Assembly: GCF_014190915.1 (NCBI RefSeq)
Contig: NZ_JACHVU010000015.1
Location: forward strand, 1 to 64,000
Length of the DNA stretch: 64,000 bases
Direction of reading: 5' to 3'
Source of the DNA: Mycolicibacterium iranicum
GTDB lineage: Bacteria > Actinomycetota > Actinomycetes > Mycobacteriales > Mycobacteriaceae
Made by a program: the position numbers and the translations under genes. Shown here piece by piece: positions 1 through 9,013 of the stretch. The notes under the pieces are model-generated. The model made no database searches, was not told the origin of the DNA, and worked only from the letters and a program-made list of their open reading frames with translations. The first letter of the stretch is position 1, and the number at the start of each line of letters is the position of its first letter.

Positions 1-1
1 C

Positions 2-58
2 GCACTGGCAGCCCTCGTACTCAACTATCCAGACCGACTAGAGCCCTACATCTACTAA
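2..58 (+). CDS. 3' end of an unidentified gene
   Basis: Only the last 18 codons and the TAA stop are inside the window; the readable C-terminus ends ...NYPDRLEPYIY. This is too short to assign to a family and I do not recognise it. It lies 30 bp before the broken DUF222/HNH remnant and may be an unrelated neighbour or part of the same damaged insertion. The reading frame itself is the only evidence that it is coding. Confidence 0.3.
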   Translation, partial: ALAALVLNYPDRLEPYIY

Positions 59-88
59 TCAACCGCTGCTCATACACAGAAATCTTGA

Positions 89-1141
89 CAAGCTCGGCTT
101 CGCAGTGTCGCCGAGCGCCGCAACGATGCCCTGGCAGCCCTGCTGGCCGGGATCACCACCTTGGCCTGTCACTGCGACACCCCCGACTGCCACGCCACCA
201 CCAACCCCCGCCCCCTGCGCGACATCACGATCTACACCCTCACCGACCACACCACCACAGGCATTGCCGCGGCTGTGGGAGACGCTGGTGTGGGAGCCGG
301 TGCCGAGCTTGTTGAGACTGCCGTAGGAGAGCCCGCAGCCCCCAACCCAATCGGCGACACGGCCACCCCTGCCGGCTCGACCGCGGGGGAGACCGCCGCC
401 GCTGCTGAGCCCGGCAGCTCCGCCGCAGCCGCATTACCGCCCGCCGATGCCAACCCCGACCGGTCGGCATCGGACCAGGGGGCGACGCCGCAGAGTCGGC
501 CGGGCTACATCTTCGGCGCCGGGTTCATGCCCGGCCCACTACTGACCGACATGCTCCACGGCGCCCGCACCACCGTGCGTGAACTCCTCCACCCCGGCCA
601 CGCCGGACCCGAACCCCGCTACACCCCCTCGCGCGCACTGGCCGACTTCATCCGCTGCCGCGACCTGACCTGCCGCTTCCCCGGCTGCGACACCCCCGCC
701 ACCCACGCCGACATCGACCACACCATCCCCTACCCGATCGGCCCCACCCACGCCTCCAACCTCAAAATCCTCTGCCGGTTCCACCACCTACTCAAAACCT
801 TCTGGACCGGACCCACCGGCTGGCGCGACCGCCAACACCCCGACGGCACCATCGAATGGACCTCCCCCACCGGCCACACCTACACCACCCACCCCGGCAG
901 CCGACTGCTCTTCCCCACCCTCTGCCTACCCACCGCCACCCTCTGGACCAGCGACCCACCAACGGCGCCCACCACCCCACAGCGCGGCGCCATGATGCCC
1001 CGACGCCGACACACCCGCGCCCACAACCGCACCCGCTACATCACCACCCAACGCCGACACACCGCCAACCAACGCGCAGAGAGCATGTCGCCCGGCGAGC
1101 AATCCCCATCCGGCTACGGCAATGACCTACCGCCGTTCTGA
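89..1141 (+). pseudogene. 5'-truncated DUF222/HNH endonuclease (13E12 repeat family)
   Basis: The frame is open from about position 89 to the TGA at 1139-1141. It begins in mid-domain with a segment resembling the end of a DUF222 domain (RRNDALAALLAG, then a CHCDTPDC motif). After a low-complexity Ala/Pro linker comes an HNH nuclease module with two Cys pairs (TCRFPGC; KILCRFHH) and the HNH core ADIDHTIPYP...SNLKILC. Full-length members of this mycobacterial family usually have a DUF222 region of 200 residues or more before the HNH; here most of it is missing and an in-frame stop lies at 86-88, with no credible start or ribosome site. TTG at 161 could start a shorter product. 13E12 proteins are dispersed multicopy elements in mycobacteria. 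I read this as a decayed copy at the edge of the arabinan cluster; expression of the intact HNH part cannot be excluded. Confidence 0.75.
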
Positions 1142-1167
1142 CAGCGTGGGCCGGCGGGCCGACCCCG

Positions 1168-1173
1168 TAAGCT
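1168..1173 (+). promoter_or_regulatory. -10 hexamer TAAGCT for a leaderless gtrA-like start
   Basis: TAAGCT fits the mycobacterial TANNNT -10 consensus. It is followed by exactly six bases and then the GTG at 1180, the spacing expected when transcription begins at the first base of the start codon. There is no Shine-Dalgarno sequence. This supports GTG 1180 as the start of the first gene of the arabinan operon. Confidence 0.5.
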
Positions 1174-1179
1174 GCCCGG

Positions 1180-1590
1180 GTGGCCGAGCCTCCGATGTCA
1201 CCGCAGCTGAGCCTGACGACGCAGGTTTTGCGTTTCGTCGTCACGGGCGGGCTGTCCGCGATCGTCGACTTCGGTCTGTATGTCGCTCTGCTGGCAGCGG
1301 GCCTACACGTCAACATCAGCAAGACGCTCAGCTTCATCGCCGGCACCACGACCGCGTACCTGATCAACCGGCGCTGGACCTTCCAGGCCCCGCCCAGCAG
1401 GGCCAGGTTCATCGCGGTCTGCGCGCTCTACGCGGTCACGTACGCCGTCCAGGTCGGCATCAACTACCTCTTCTACATGCAGTTCGAGAACCAGCCCTGG
1501 CGCGTACCCGTTGCGTTCGTGATCGCGCAGGGCACCGCGACCGTCATCAACTTCATCGTGCAGCGCGCGGTCATCTTCCGGCTGCGGTGA
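1180..1590 (+). CDS. GtrA-like membrane protein (Rv3789 ortholog)
   Basis: The 136-residue protein has four hydrophobic segments typical of the GtrA/DPMS family (VLRFVVTGGLSAIVDFGLY; TAYLINRRWTF; ...VAFVIAQGTATVINF). It closely resembles M. tuberculosis Rv3789, described either as a candidate translocase of decaprenyl-phospho-arabinose or as an anchor that recruits arabinan enzymes. It is the first gene before dprE1 (32-bp gap), as in M. tuberculosis. The GTG at 1180 is favoured by the -10 element six bases upstream; an internal ATG at 1195 is the alternative. The flippase role is not settled in the literature and nothing here decides it. Confidence 0.85.
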   Translation: MAEPPMSPQLSLTTQVLRFVVTGGLSAIVDFGLYVALLAAGLHVNISKTLSFIAGTTTAYLINRRWTFQAPPSRARFIAVCALYAVTYAVQVGINYLFYMQFENQPWRVPVAFVIAQGTATVINFIVQRAVIFRLR

Positions 1591-1608
1591 CCGGCGACCC
1601 GCGCGCGG

Positions 1609-1614
1609 TACCCT
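1609..1614 (+). promoter_or_regulatory. TACCCT -10-like element before dprE1
   Basis: TACCCT lies eight bases before the ATG of dprE1, in the 32-bp gap after the gtrA-like gene. The same TACC(C/A)T-plus-8 arrangement occurs before embC, embA and glf. It could give dprE1 its own nearly leaderless transcript. Confidence 0.35.
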
Positions 1615-1622
1615 CTGTGACG

Positions 1623-3023
1623 ATGTTGAGCACCGAGTTTTCGACCACCGCCAAGCGGCTGACAGGCTGGGGCCGCACCGCCCCATCCGTCGCGCAGGTG
1701 CTGTCGACGCCGGATCCCGAGGTGATCGCCAAGGCCGTCGCCCGCGTCGCCGACGCCCCCGGCGGGTCCGGTAGAGGCGTCATCGCACGAGGTCAGGGCC
1801 GCTCCTACGGTGACAACGCCCAAAACGGCGGCGGTCTCGTCATCGACATGAACGCGCTCAACCGCATTCATTCGATCCAGGCGGACACCGCACTCGTCGA
1901 CGTCGACGGCGGCGTGAACCTCGACCAGTTGATGCGCGCCGCGCTCCCCCTGGGCCTCTGGGTTCCGGTCCTGCCCGGCACCCGCCAGGTCACCATCGGC
2001 GGCGCCATCGCCTGCGACATCCACGGCAAGAACCACCACAGCGCCGGCAGCTTCGGCAACCACGTGCACTCGATGGACCTCCTGCTGGCCAGCGGTGAGG
2101 TCCGCACGCTCACCCCGTCCGGCGGCTCCGCGGAGGACACGGCCCTGTTCTGGGCCACCGTGGGCGGCAACGGGCTGACCGGCATCATCCTGCGCGCGAC
2201 CATCCGGATGACGCCCACCGAGACCGCGTACTTCATCGCCGACGGCGACGTCACCCAGACCCTCGACGAGACCATCGCCTTCCACAGCGACGGCACCGAG
2301 GACAACTACACGTACTCCAGCGCCTGGTTCGACGCGATCAGCGCACCTCCGAAGCTGGGCCGCGCCGCCATCTCCCGCGGCTCACTGGCCACGCTGGACC
2401 AGCTGCCCAAGAAACTGCAGAAGAACCCGCTGAAATTCGATGCGCCGCAGCTGCTGACGTTCCCGGATGTGTTCCCCAACGGGCTGGCCAACAAGTACAC
2501 CTTCGGCCCGATCGGCGAACTCTGGTACCGCAAGTCGGGCACCTACCGCGGCAAGGTCCAGAACCTGACGCAGTTCTACCACCCACTCGACATGTTCGGT
2601 GAGTGGAACCGGGCCTACGGCTCAGCGGGATTCGGCCAATACCAGTTCGTCGTGCCGACCACCGCCGTCGACGAATTCAAAGCCATCATCGTCGACATCC
2701 AGCGCTCCGGCTACTACTCCTTCCTGAACGTCTTCAAGCTGTTCGGCCCGGGAAACGAAGCGCCGCTGAGCTTTCCGATTCCCGGCTGGAACGTCTGCGT
2801 CGACTTCCCGATCACCCCGGGCCTCAACGAATTCCTCAACGGGCTCGACAAACGAGTCCTGGAGTTCGGCGGACGTCTCTACACCGCCAAGGACTCCCGC
2901 ACCACCGCCGAAACCTTCCACGCCATGTATCCGCGGATCGACGAATGGATCGCCGCGCGCCGCAAAGTCGACCCCGACGGCGTGTTCGTCTCGGACATGG
3001 CCCGACGCTTGGAGCTTCTCTAG
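1623..3023 (+). CDS. dprE1: Decaprenylphosphoryl-beta-D-ribose 2'-oxidase
   Basis: This 466-residue FAD enzyme is the oxidase half of the DprE1/DprE2 epimerase that turns decaprenylphosphoryl-ribose into decaprenylphosphoryl-arabinose, the only arabinose donor for arabinogalactan and lipoarabinomannan. The N-terminal half is a PCMH-type FAD domain (GRSYGDNAQNGGG; PVLPGTRQVTIGGAIACDIHGKNH kept here as PGTRQVTIGGAIACDIHG). The C-terminal half is a D-arabinono-lactone-oxidase-like substrate domain. The Cys attacked by benzothiazinones in M. tuberculosis (Cys387) is present as Cys392 in WNVCVDFP. The ATG at 1623 matches the family N-terminus (MLSTEFSTTAKRLTGWG); the frame stays open upstream but that part is not conserved. 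dprE2 starts at the base after the stop. It almost matches the M. tuberculosis protein in length (461 residues). Confidence 0.97.
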   Translation: MLSTEFSTTAKRLTGWGRTAPSVAQVLSTPDPEVIAKAVARVADAPGGSGRGVIARGQGRSYGDNAQNGGGLVIDMNALNRIHSIQADTALVDVDGGVNLDQLMRAALPLGLWVPVLPGTRQVTIGGAIACDIHGKNHHSAGSFGNHVHSMDLLLASGEVRTLTPSGGSAEDTALFWATVGGNGLTGIILRATIRMTPTETAYFIADGDVTQTLDETIAFHSDGTEDNYTYSSAWFDAISAPPKLGRAAISRGSLATLDQLPKKLQKNPLKFDAPQLLTFPDVFPNGLANKYTFGPIGELWYRKSGTYRGKVQNLTQFYHPLDMFGEWNRAYGSAGFGQYQFVVPTTAVDEFKAIIVDIQRSGYYSFLNVFKLFGPGNEAPLSFPIPGWNVCVDFPITPGLNEFLNGLDKRVLEFGGRLYTAKDSRTTAETFHAMYPRIDEWIAARRKVDPDGVFVSDMARRLELL

Positions 3024-3806
3024 ATGGTTTTCGATGCCACCGGCAACCCCCAGACGATCCTGCTCCTCGGCGGTACGTCCGAGATCGGGCTCGCGATCTG
3101 CCAGCGCTACCTGCGCAATGCGCAAGCCCGCGTCATCCTCGCCGATCTGCCCGGGCACCCCCGCAAGGAAACAGCCATCGAGCAGATGCGGGCCGCAGGC
3201 GCGAAGTCCGTCGACTGGGTCGACTTCGACGCCCTCGACACCGACAACCATCCGGCCGTCATCGACGCCGCGTTCGCCGGCGGGGACGTCGACGTGGCCA
3301 TCGTCGCCTTCGGCCTCCTCGGTGACGCCGAAGAACTCTGGCAGAACCAGCGCAAGGCCGTGCAGATCGCCGGAATCAACTACACCGCAGCCGTTTCCGT
3401 CGGCGTCCTGCTCGGTGAGAAGATGCGCACACAGGGCTCCGGGCGCATCATCGCGATGAGCTCGGCCGCCGGTGAACGCGTACGCCGGTCGAACTTCGTC
3501 TACGGCTCCACCAAGGCCGGGCTCGACGGTTTCTACCTCGGCCTCGGAGAAGCGTTGCGCGAGTTCGGTGTTCGCGTACTGGTCATCAGGCCCGGCCAGG
3601 TGCGCACCACCACGACGATCGAGCACTGGAAGGCCACCGGAGCCAAAGAGGCACCGTTCACCGTCGACAAGGAAGACGTCGCCGAACTCGCCGTCACCGC
3701 CTCGAACAAGGGCAAGGACCTGATCTGGGCGCCGGGCCCCTTCCGGTTCGTGATGATGGTGCTGCGCCATATCCCGCGGCCCGTCTTCCGCAAGCTGCCC
3801 ATCTGA
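3024..3806 (+). CDS. dprE2: Decaprenylphosphoryl-2-keto-beta-D-erythro-pentose reductase
   Basis: This 260-residue short-chain dehydrogenase uses NADH to reduce the keto intermediate made by DprE1 and so completes the epimerisation to decaprenylphosphoryl-arabinose. It has the SDR nucleotide-binding glycine motif near the N-terminus (LLLGGTSEIGLAI) and the catalytic Ser...Tyr-x3-Lys (MSSAAGERVRRSNFVYGSTKAG). The ATG directly abuts the dprE1 stop, so the two are almost certainly co-translated, in line with their joint reaction. The C-terminus (FRFVMMVLRHIPRPVFRKLP) is amphipathic, as in the mycobacterial orthologs. Length is close to Rv3791 (254 residues). Confidence 0.96.
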   Translation: MVFDATGNPQTILLLGGTSEIGLAICQRYLRNAQARVILADLPGHPRKETAIEQMRAAGAKSVDWVDFDALDTDNHPAVIDAAFAGGDVDVAIVAFGLLGDAEELWQNQRKAVQIAGINYTAAVSVGVLLGEKMRTQGSGRIIAMSSAAGERVRRSNFVYGSTKAGLDGFYLGLGEALREFGVRVLVIRPGQVRTTTTIEHWKATGAKEAPFTVDKEDVAELAVTASNKGKDLIWAPGPFRFVMMVLRHIPRPVFRKLPI

Positions 3807-3808
3807 CG

Positions 3809-5707
3809 GTGGGTACACGCGTCCTGGCCACGGCGAGCCAGATGGTGGTCGCCGCGGTGATCGCGGCTGCGATCGCCGTCGTGTCCCTGGCCGCCATCGC
3901 CCGGGTCGAATGGCCGGCCTACAACTCGTCGAACCAGCTGCACGCCCTAACCACCGTCGGACAGGTGGTCTGCCTGCTCGGCCTGCTCGCCGGGGGATGG
4001 ATCTACCGTCGTGGCCGCGCCCATCTGGCCTGGCTGACGTCCACGGTCTTCCTGGCCGCGTTCTCCGTCGTCACCCTCGCGATGCCGTTGGGCGCCACCA
4101 AGCTCTACCTCTTCGGCATCTCCGTCGACCAGCAGTTCCGCACCGAGTACATGACGCGGTTCGCCGACCAGCCCGGCCTGCACGACATGACCTACATCGG
4201 GCTGCCGCCGTTCTACCCGCCGGGCTGGTTCTGGATCGGCGGCCGCCTGGCCGCGCTGACCGGGACCCCCGCCTGGGAGATGTTCAAACCCTGGTCGGTC
4301 ATCTCCATCACGATCGCGATCGTGCTCGCACTCGTGTTGTGGGCGGCCATGATTCGCTTCGAGTACGCCCTGGTGGTGTCGACGGCCACCGCTGCGGCCG
4401 CGCTGGCCTACTCCCCCGCCGAGCCGTACGCGGCCATCGTGGCGGTGCTGCTGCCGCCGGTGTTCGTCCTCGCCTGGTCGGGTCTGCGCGGCCGCACCCG
4501 CGGCGGGGGCTGGGCCGCCGTCATCGGCGTCGGCATCTTTCTCGGCATCACCGGCCTCTTCTACACACTGCTGCTGGCCTACGCGGCCTTCACGCTGACC
4601 GTCATGGGCGTGCTGGTCGCAATCGCCCGCCGACACTGGGATCCGCTACTGCGCCTCGTCGTCATCGGCCTGATCTCCGGTGCGCTCATGCTCATCGGCT
4701 GGGCGCCGTACCTGCTGGCTGCCGTGCGCGGCACCCCCGCCGAATCCGGCACGGCTCAGCACTATCTCCCGAAGGACGGCGCCGAGCTGGCCTTCCCGAT
4801 GCTGCAGTTCACACTGCTCGGTGCGCTCTGCCTTCTCGGCACGGTGTGGCTCGTGGTCCGCGCGCGCAGTTCCAGGAGGGCGGGCGATGAGCGCCTGCGC
4901 GAAGAGAGTCCGGCGCCGGCACTGGCCATCGGCGTGCTGACCGTCTACGCCTGGTCGCTGCTGTCCATGCTGACGACCCTCCTCGGGACGACGCTGCTGT
5001 CCTTCCGGCTGCAACCCACCCTGACGATCCTGCTCGCCGCCGCGGGCGCGTTCGGCTTCCTCGAAGCCACGCGCGCCGTCGCCGCGCGCGTCCAGGCGCC
5101 CAACACCCGCCGTGTCGTCGCGGTCGCCACGGCCGTCGGCGCGCTGGGGGCCGTCACCTTCGCCCAGGACATCCCCGACGTACTGCGTCCCGACATCGTC
5201 GTGGCCTACACCGACACCGACGGCTACGGCGAACGCGCCGACCGCCGCCCGCCCGGCGCCGAGCAGTACTACCGGGAGGTCGACGCCCGCATCCAGGAGG
5301 TGACGGGCCGGCCCCGCAACGAGACCGTCGTCCTGACCGCCGACTACAGCTTCCTGTCCTACTACCCGTACTACGGGTTCCAGGGTCTGACCTCGCACTA
5401 CGCGAACCCGCTCGCCCAGTTCGACCAGCGCGCCGGCGCGATCGAAGGGTGGACGATGCTGACCAGCGCAGACGAGTTCGTCGAGGCGCTCGACGCGATG
5501 CCGTGGGAGCCGCCGTCGGTGTTCCTGATGCGTCGCGGCGCCGGCGACACCTACACCCTGCGCCTGGCCGAGGACGTCTACCCGAACCAGCCGAACGTGC
5601 GCCGCTACCACGTGGCCCTCGACGACGCGCTGTTCGACGATCCGCGGTTCGACGTGTCCACTGTCGGGCCGTTTGTCCTGGCCATCCGCAAGCCATCTAC
5701 CATCTAG
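3809..5707 (+). CDS. aftA: Arabinofuranosyltransferase AftA
   Basis: This GT-C membrane glycosyltransferase of 632 residues transfers the first arabinofuranose onto the galactan chain from decaprenylphosphoryl-arabinose and so primes the arabinan. The N-terminal two-thirds hold about ten hydrophobic segments; an external loop near residues 98-150 (VDQQFRTEYMTRFADQPGLHD) carries acidic residues of the sort used as GT-C catalytic sites. The C-terminal 180 residues form a soluble, periplasmic domain. The GTG at 3809 lies 2 bp past the dprE2 stop. The last codons overlap the promoter-like element of embC. It resembles Rv3792 (643 residues) and shares its position. Confidence 0.95.
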   Translation: MGTRVLATASQMVVAAVIAAAIAVVSLAAIARVEWPAYNSSNQLHALTTVGQVVCLLGLLAGGWIYRRGRAHLAWLTSTVFLAAFSVVTLAMPLGATKLYLFGISVDQQFRTEYMTRFADQPGLHDMTYIGLPPFYPPGWFWIGGRLAALTGTPAWEMFKPWSVISITIAIVLALVLWAAMIRFEYALVVSTATAAAALAYSPAEPYAAIVAVLLPPVFVLAWSGLRGRTRGGGWAAVIGVGIFLGITGLFYTLLLAYAAFTLTVMGVLVAIARRHWDPLLRLVVIGLISGALMLIGWAPYLLAAVRGTPAESGTAQHYLPKDGAELAFPMLQFTLLGALCLLGTVWLVVRARSSRRAGDERLREESPAPALAIGVLTVYAWSLLSMLTTLLGTTLLSFRLQPTLTILLAAAGAFGFLEATRAVAARVQAPNTRRVVAVATAVGALGAVTFAQDIPDVLRPDIVVAYTDTDGYGERADRRPPGAEQYYREVDARIQEVTGRPRNETVVLTADYSFLSYYPYYGFQGLTSHYANPLAQFDQRAGAIEGWTMLTSADEFVEALDAMPWEPPSVFLMRRGAGDTYTLRLAEDVYPNQPNVRRYHVALDDALFDDPRFDVSTVGPFVLAIRKPSTI

Positions 5708-5714
5708 CCCCGTG
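5697..5714 (+). promoter_or_regulatory. embC promoter/start box
   Basis: The 18-mer CTACCATCTAGCCCCGTG ends in the embC GTG and overlaps the 3' end of aftA. It contains a TACCAT -10-like hexamer (5698-5703) eight bases before the start. It is identical at 16 of 18 bases to the segment that ends in the embA GTG (8996-9013), so the two are probably copies from the emb gene duplication kept for promoter function. There is no ribosome-binding site. Confidence 0.45.
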
Positions 5715-8700
5715 GTCCAGCCGGGGAGAGGTGCTAATCACCGCACCGCGCGCCTGATCGCGATCGTTGCCGGGCTTCTCGGCACCCTGCTGGCGGTCGC
5801 CACGCCGCTGCTGCCGGTCAACCAGACCACCGCAGAGCTCAACTGGCCGCAGAACGGCGTGCTGCAGAGCGTCAACGCACCGCTGATCGGCTACGTGGCC
5901 ACCGACCTCGAGATCACCGTGCCCTGCAGTGCCGCCGCGGGGCTCGACCGGCCCGGCCGCACCGTGCTGCTGTCGACGGTCCCCAAGCAGGCGCCCAAGG
6001 CCATCGACCGCGGCCTGCTGATCGAGCGGGTCAACAACGACCTGCTCGTCATCGTCCGCAACACCCCGGTGGTCAGCGCGCCCCTGGATCAGGTCCTCAG
6101 CCCGCAGTGCGAGCAGCTGCGCTTCACCGCGCACGCCGACAAGGTGACCGGCGAATTCGTGGGGCTCACCGACGAATCCTCCCGCCGTGACCAGACCGAC
6201 CCCGACGCCGCGGCCGAACCGCTGCGCGGCGAGCGCGGCGGATACGACTTCCGCCCGCAGATCGTCGGCGTCTTCACCGACCTGTCGGGACCCGCGCCGC
6301 CGGGCCTGGAGTTCTCCGCGACCATCGACACCCGCTACAGCACGTCGCCCACGCTTCTCAAGCTGCTCGCGATGATCCTGGGTGTCGCGATGACGATCGT
6401 GTCCCTGGGCGCGCTGCACGTTCTCGACCGCGCCGACGGGCGACGCCACAAGCGCTTCCTGCCGCCGCGCTGGTGGTCCCTGTCGCCTCTGGACGGCCTC
6501 GTCGCCGTCGTGCTGATCTGGTGGCACTTCGTCGGGGCGAACACCGCCGACGACGGCTACATCCTGACCATGGCACGGGTGTCCGAGCGGGCCGGCTACA
6601 TGGCGAACTACTACCGCTGGTTCGGCACCCCCGAGGCGCCGTTCGGGTGGTACTACGACCTGCTCGCACTGTGGGCGCACGTCAGCACCGCCAGCGCGTG
6701 GATGCGGCTGCCGACCCTGCTCATGGCGCTGGCCTGCTGGTGGGTCATCAGCCGCGAGGTCATCCCCCGCCTCGGGACGTCGGTCAAGCACAGCCGCGCC
6801 GCCGCCTGGACGGCCGCAGGCCTGTTCCTGGCGTTCTGGCTGCCGCTGAACAACGGCCTGCGCCCCGAACCGATCATCGCGCTCGGCATCCTGCTCACCT
6901 GGTGCTCCGTGGAGCGCGGCGTCGCGACCAGCCGGCTGCTGCCGGTCGCCATCGCGCTGATCATCGGCGCGCTCACCCTGTTCTCCGGCCCCACCGGCAT
7001 CGCCGCCGTCGGCGCGCTGCTCGTCGCCGTCGGCCCGCTGAGAACGATTGTGGCCGCCCATACGTCGCGGTTCGGCTACCTCGCGCTGCTGGCACCGATC
7101 GCCGCGGCCGGCACCGTCACGATCTTCCTGATCTTCCGCGACCAGACGCTGGCCTCCGAGTTGCAGGCCAGCAGCTTCAAGTCGGCTGTCGGCCCGAGCC
7201 TGGCCTGGTTCGACGAACACATCCGGTACTCCCGCCTCTTCACGACCAGCCCCGACGGTTCGGTGGCCCGCCGGTTCGCCGTGCTGACGGTGCTGCTCGC
7301 ACTGGCCGTGGCCGTGGCGATGACACTGCGCAAGGGCCGGATTCCCGGCACCGCGACGGGCCCCAGCCTGCGCATCATCGGCATCACCGTCATCTCGTTC
7401 CTGGCGATGATGTTCACGCCCACCAAGTGGACCCACCATTTCGGTGTGTTCGCCGGCCTGGCCGGGTCGCTCGGCGCACTGGCCGCTGTCGCGATCGGCG
7501 CGGCCGCGATGCGTTCGCCACGCAACCGATCGGTGTTCACCGCCGCGGTGCTGTTCGTGACGGCGCTGTCCTTCGCGACGGTCAACGGCTGGTGGTACGT
7601 CTCCAACTTCGGTGTCCCGTGGGCGAATTCGTTCCCCGAGTGGAAGTTCGGCTTCACCACGGTTTTGCTCGGGCTGTCGCTGCTCGCCCTGCTGGCCGCC
7701 GCGTGGTTCCACTTCTCCGGACGCGACAAGCCGACACCGGCGGGACCGTCGCCGGTGTGGAAGCGAATCGCGCAGTCGCCGCTGGCGATCGCCACCTGGG
7801 CGCTCGTCATGTTCGAGGTGGTGTCACTCACCGCGGCGGTGGCGGGCCAGTACCCGGCGTGGACGGTCGGCCGGTCGAACCTGCAGGCACTCACGGGCAA
7901 GACCTGCGGCATGGCCGAGGACGTCCTCGTCGAGCAGGACGTCAACGACGGCCTGCTGCTGCCCGCGGGAGGCATCCCGGTCGGCGAGGCACTCGGCGAC
8001 GCCGCCGCAGAAGGGTTCAGCCCCAACGGTATTCCGTCCGACGTGTCCGCAGACCCGGTGATGGAGCAGCCCGGGTCGGACAACTTCGCCGACAACGAGA
8101 GCGGTGTCGTCACCGGCAGCGAGGCGGGCACCGAGGGCGGCACCACCACCGCGGCCGGCGTGAACGGCTCGCGGGCCCGGTTGCCCTACGGCCTCGACCC
8201 GGCCCGCACCCCCGTGCTGGGCAGCTGGCGCTCCGGCACCCAGAGCCCGGCGTTCCTCCGGTCGGCCTGGTACCAGCTGCCCGAAGGCTGGAGCGAACAA
8301 GACCGCTCCGACTCGCTGCTCGTGGTCGCCGCCGCGGGCCGCTTCGATCCCGGCGAGGTCGTCGTCCAGTGGGCCGGATCCGACGGCCAGCCCGCCGGCA
8401 GCCTCGGCTTCGGTGACGTCGGCGCCGCCCCCGCGTGGCGCAACCTGCGGGCGCCGCTGTCGGCGATCCCGGCCGACGCCACCCGCATCCGACTGGTCGC
8501 CACCGACGACGATCTGAGCCCTGAGCACTGGATCGCGATCACCCCGCCCCGGATCCCGGCGCTGCGCACCCTGCAGGACGTCGTCGGCTCCACCGATCCG
8601 GTGCTACTGGACTGGCTGGTCGGCCTGGCGTTCCCGTGCCAGCGCCCCTACGGCCACCAGAACGGCGTCACCGAGGTCCCGCGGTGGCGGATCCTGCCCG

Positions 8701-8945
8701 ATCGGTTCGGTGCCGAGGCCAACTCGCCCGTCATGGACTACCTCGGCGGCGGCCCGCTCGGCATCACCGAGCTGCTACTGCGCGCGACGACGGTGCCGAC
8801 GTACCTGAAGTACGACTGGTTCCGCGACTGGGGTGCGCTGCAGCAGCTGACGCCGTTCTATCCGAACGCCGAACCGGCGCGCCTCGATCTGGGCGAGGCC
8901 GAACGCAGCGGCCTGTGGAGTCCGGCGCCACTTCGGTTGAGTTAA
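5712..8945 (+). CDS. embC: Arabinosyltransferase EmbC
   Basis: EmbC extends the arabinan of lipoarabinomannan using decaprenylphosphoryl-arabinose. The 1077-residue protein starts with a membrane segment (LIAIVAGLLGTLLAVATPLLP) and the conserved NQTTAELNWPQNG. Next come a periplasmic jelly-roll domain, a multi-spanning GT-C core with the catalytic Asp-Asp (NTADDGYILTMARVS) and the proline motif region near ARGxLF...GRIPG. The C-terminal ~330 residues form a periplasmic carbohydrate-binding domain (ARLPYGLDPARTPVLGSW). It is assigned as EmbC by gene order and by best resemblance to Rv3793. The GTG at 5712 lies 4 bp after the aftA stop; a longer in-frame start at 5673 inside aftA lacks conservation. 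Ethambutol targets this family. Confidence 0.95.
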   Translation: MVQPGRGANHRTARLIAIVAGLLGTLLAVATPLLPVNQTTAELNWPQNGVLQSVNAPLIGYVATDLEITVPCSAAAGLDRPGRTVLLSTVPKQAPKAIDRGLLIERVNNDLLVIVRNTPVVSAPLDQVLSPQCEQLRFTAHADKVTGEFVGLTDESSRRDQTDPDAAAEPLRGERGGYDFRPQIVGVFTDLSGPAPPGLEFSATIDTRYSTSPTLLKLLAMILGVAMTIVSLGALHVLDRADGRRHKRFLPPRWWSLSPLDGLVAVVLIWWHFVGANTADDGYILTMARVSERAGYMANYYRWFGTPEAPFGWYYDLLALWAHVSTASAWMRLPTLLMALACWWVISREVIPRLGTSVKHSRAAAWTAAGLFLAFWLPLNNGLRPEPIIALGILLTWCSVERGVATSRLLPVAIALIIGALTLFSGPTGIAAVGALLVAVGPLRTIVAAHTSRFGYLALLAPIAAAGTVTIFLIFRDQTLASELQASSFKSAVGPSLAWFDEHIRYSRLFTTSPDGSVARRFAVLTVLLALAVAVAMTLRKGRIPGTATGPSLRIIGITVISFLAMMFTPTKWTHHFGVFAGLAGSLGALAAVAIGAAAMRSPRNRSVFTAAVLFVTALSFATVNGWWYVSNFGVPWANSFPEWKFGFTTVLLGLSLLALLAAAWFHFSGRDKPTPAGPSPVWKRIAQSPLAIATWALVMFEVVSLTAAVAGQYPAWTVGRSNLQALTGKTCGMAEDVLVEQDVNDGLLLPAGGIPVGEALGDAAAEGFSPNGIPSDVSADPVMEQPGSDNFADNESGVVTGSEAGTEGGTTTAAGVNGSRARLPYGLDPARTPVLGSWRSGTQSPAFLRSAWYQLPEGWSEQDRSDSLLVVAAAGRFDPGEVVVQWAGSDGQPAGSLGFGDVGAAPAWRNLRAPLSAIPADATRIRLVATDDDLSPEHWIAITPPRIPALRTLQDVVGSTDPVLLDWLVGLAFPCQRPYGHQNGVTEVPRWRILPDRFGAEANSPVMDYLGGGPLGITELLLRATTVPTYLKYDWFRDWGALQQLTPFYPNAEPARLDLGEAERSGLWSPAPLRLS

Positions 8946-8995
8946 CGGCTTGGTCGCGGCGCGGCACGCCGGAGTTCCGGCCATAGGAACGTCGC

Positions 8996-9013
8996 CTACC
9001 ATCGAGCCTCGTG
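8996..9013 (+). promoter_or_regulatory. embA promoter/start box in the embC-embA intergenic region
   Basis: The 18-mer CTACCATCGAGCCTCGTG ends in the embA GTG and holds a TACCAT hexamer at 8997-9002, 14 to 9 bases before the start. In M. tuberculosis, promoter mutations that raise embAB expression and ethambutol resistance fall at about -11 to -16 from embA, which matches this hexamer. It differs at only two bases from the embC box. The rest of the 65-bp gap shows no other clear signal. Confidence 0.55.

Noticed and set aside
85..326. Small alternative frames in the first 330 bp
   Set aside because: They are other registers of the DUF222/HNH remnant and show His/Pro-rich noise with no conserved motif.
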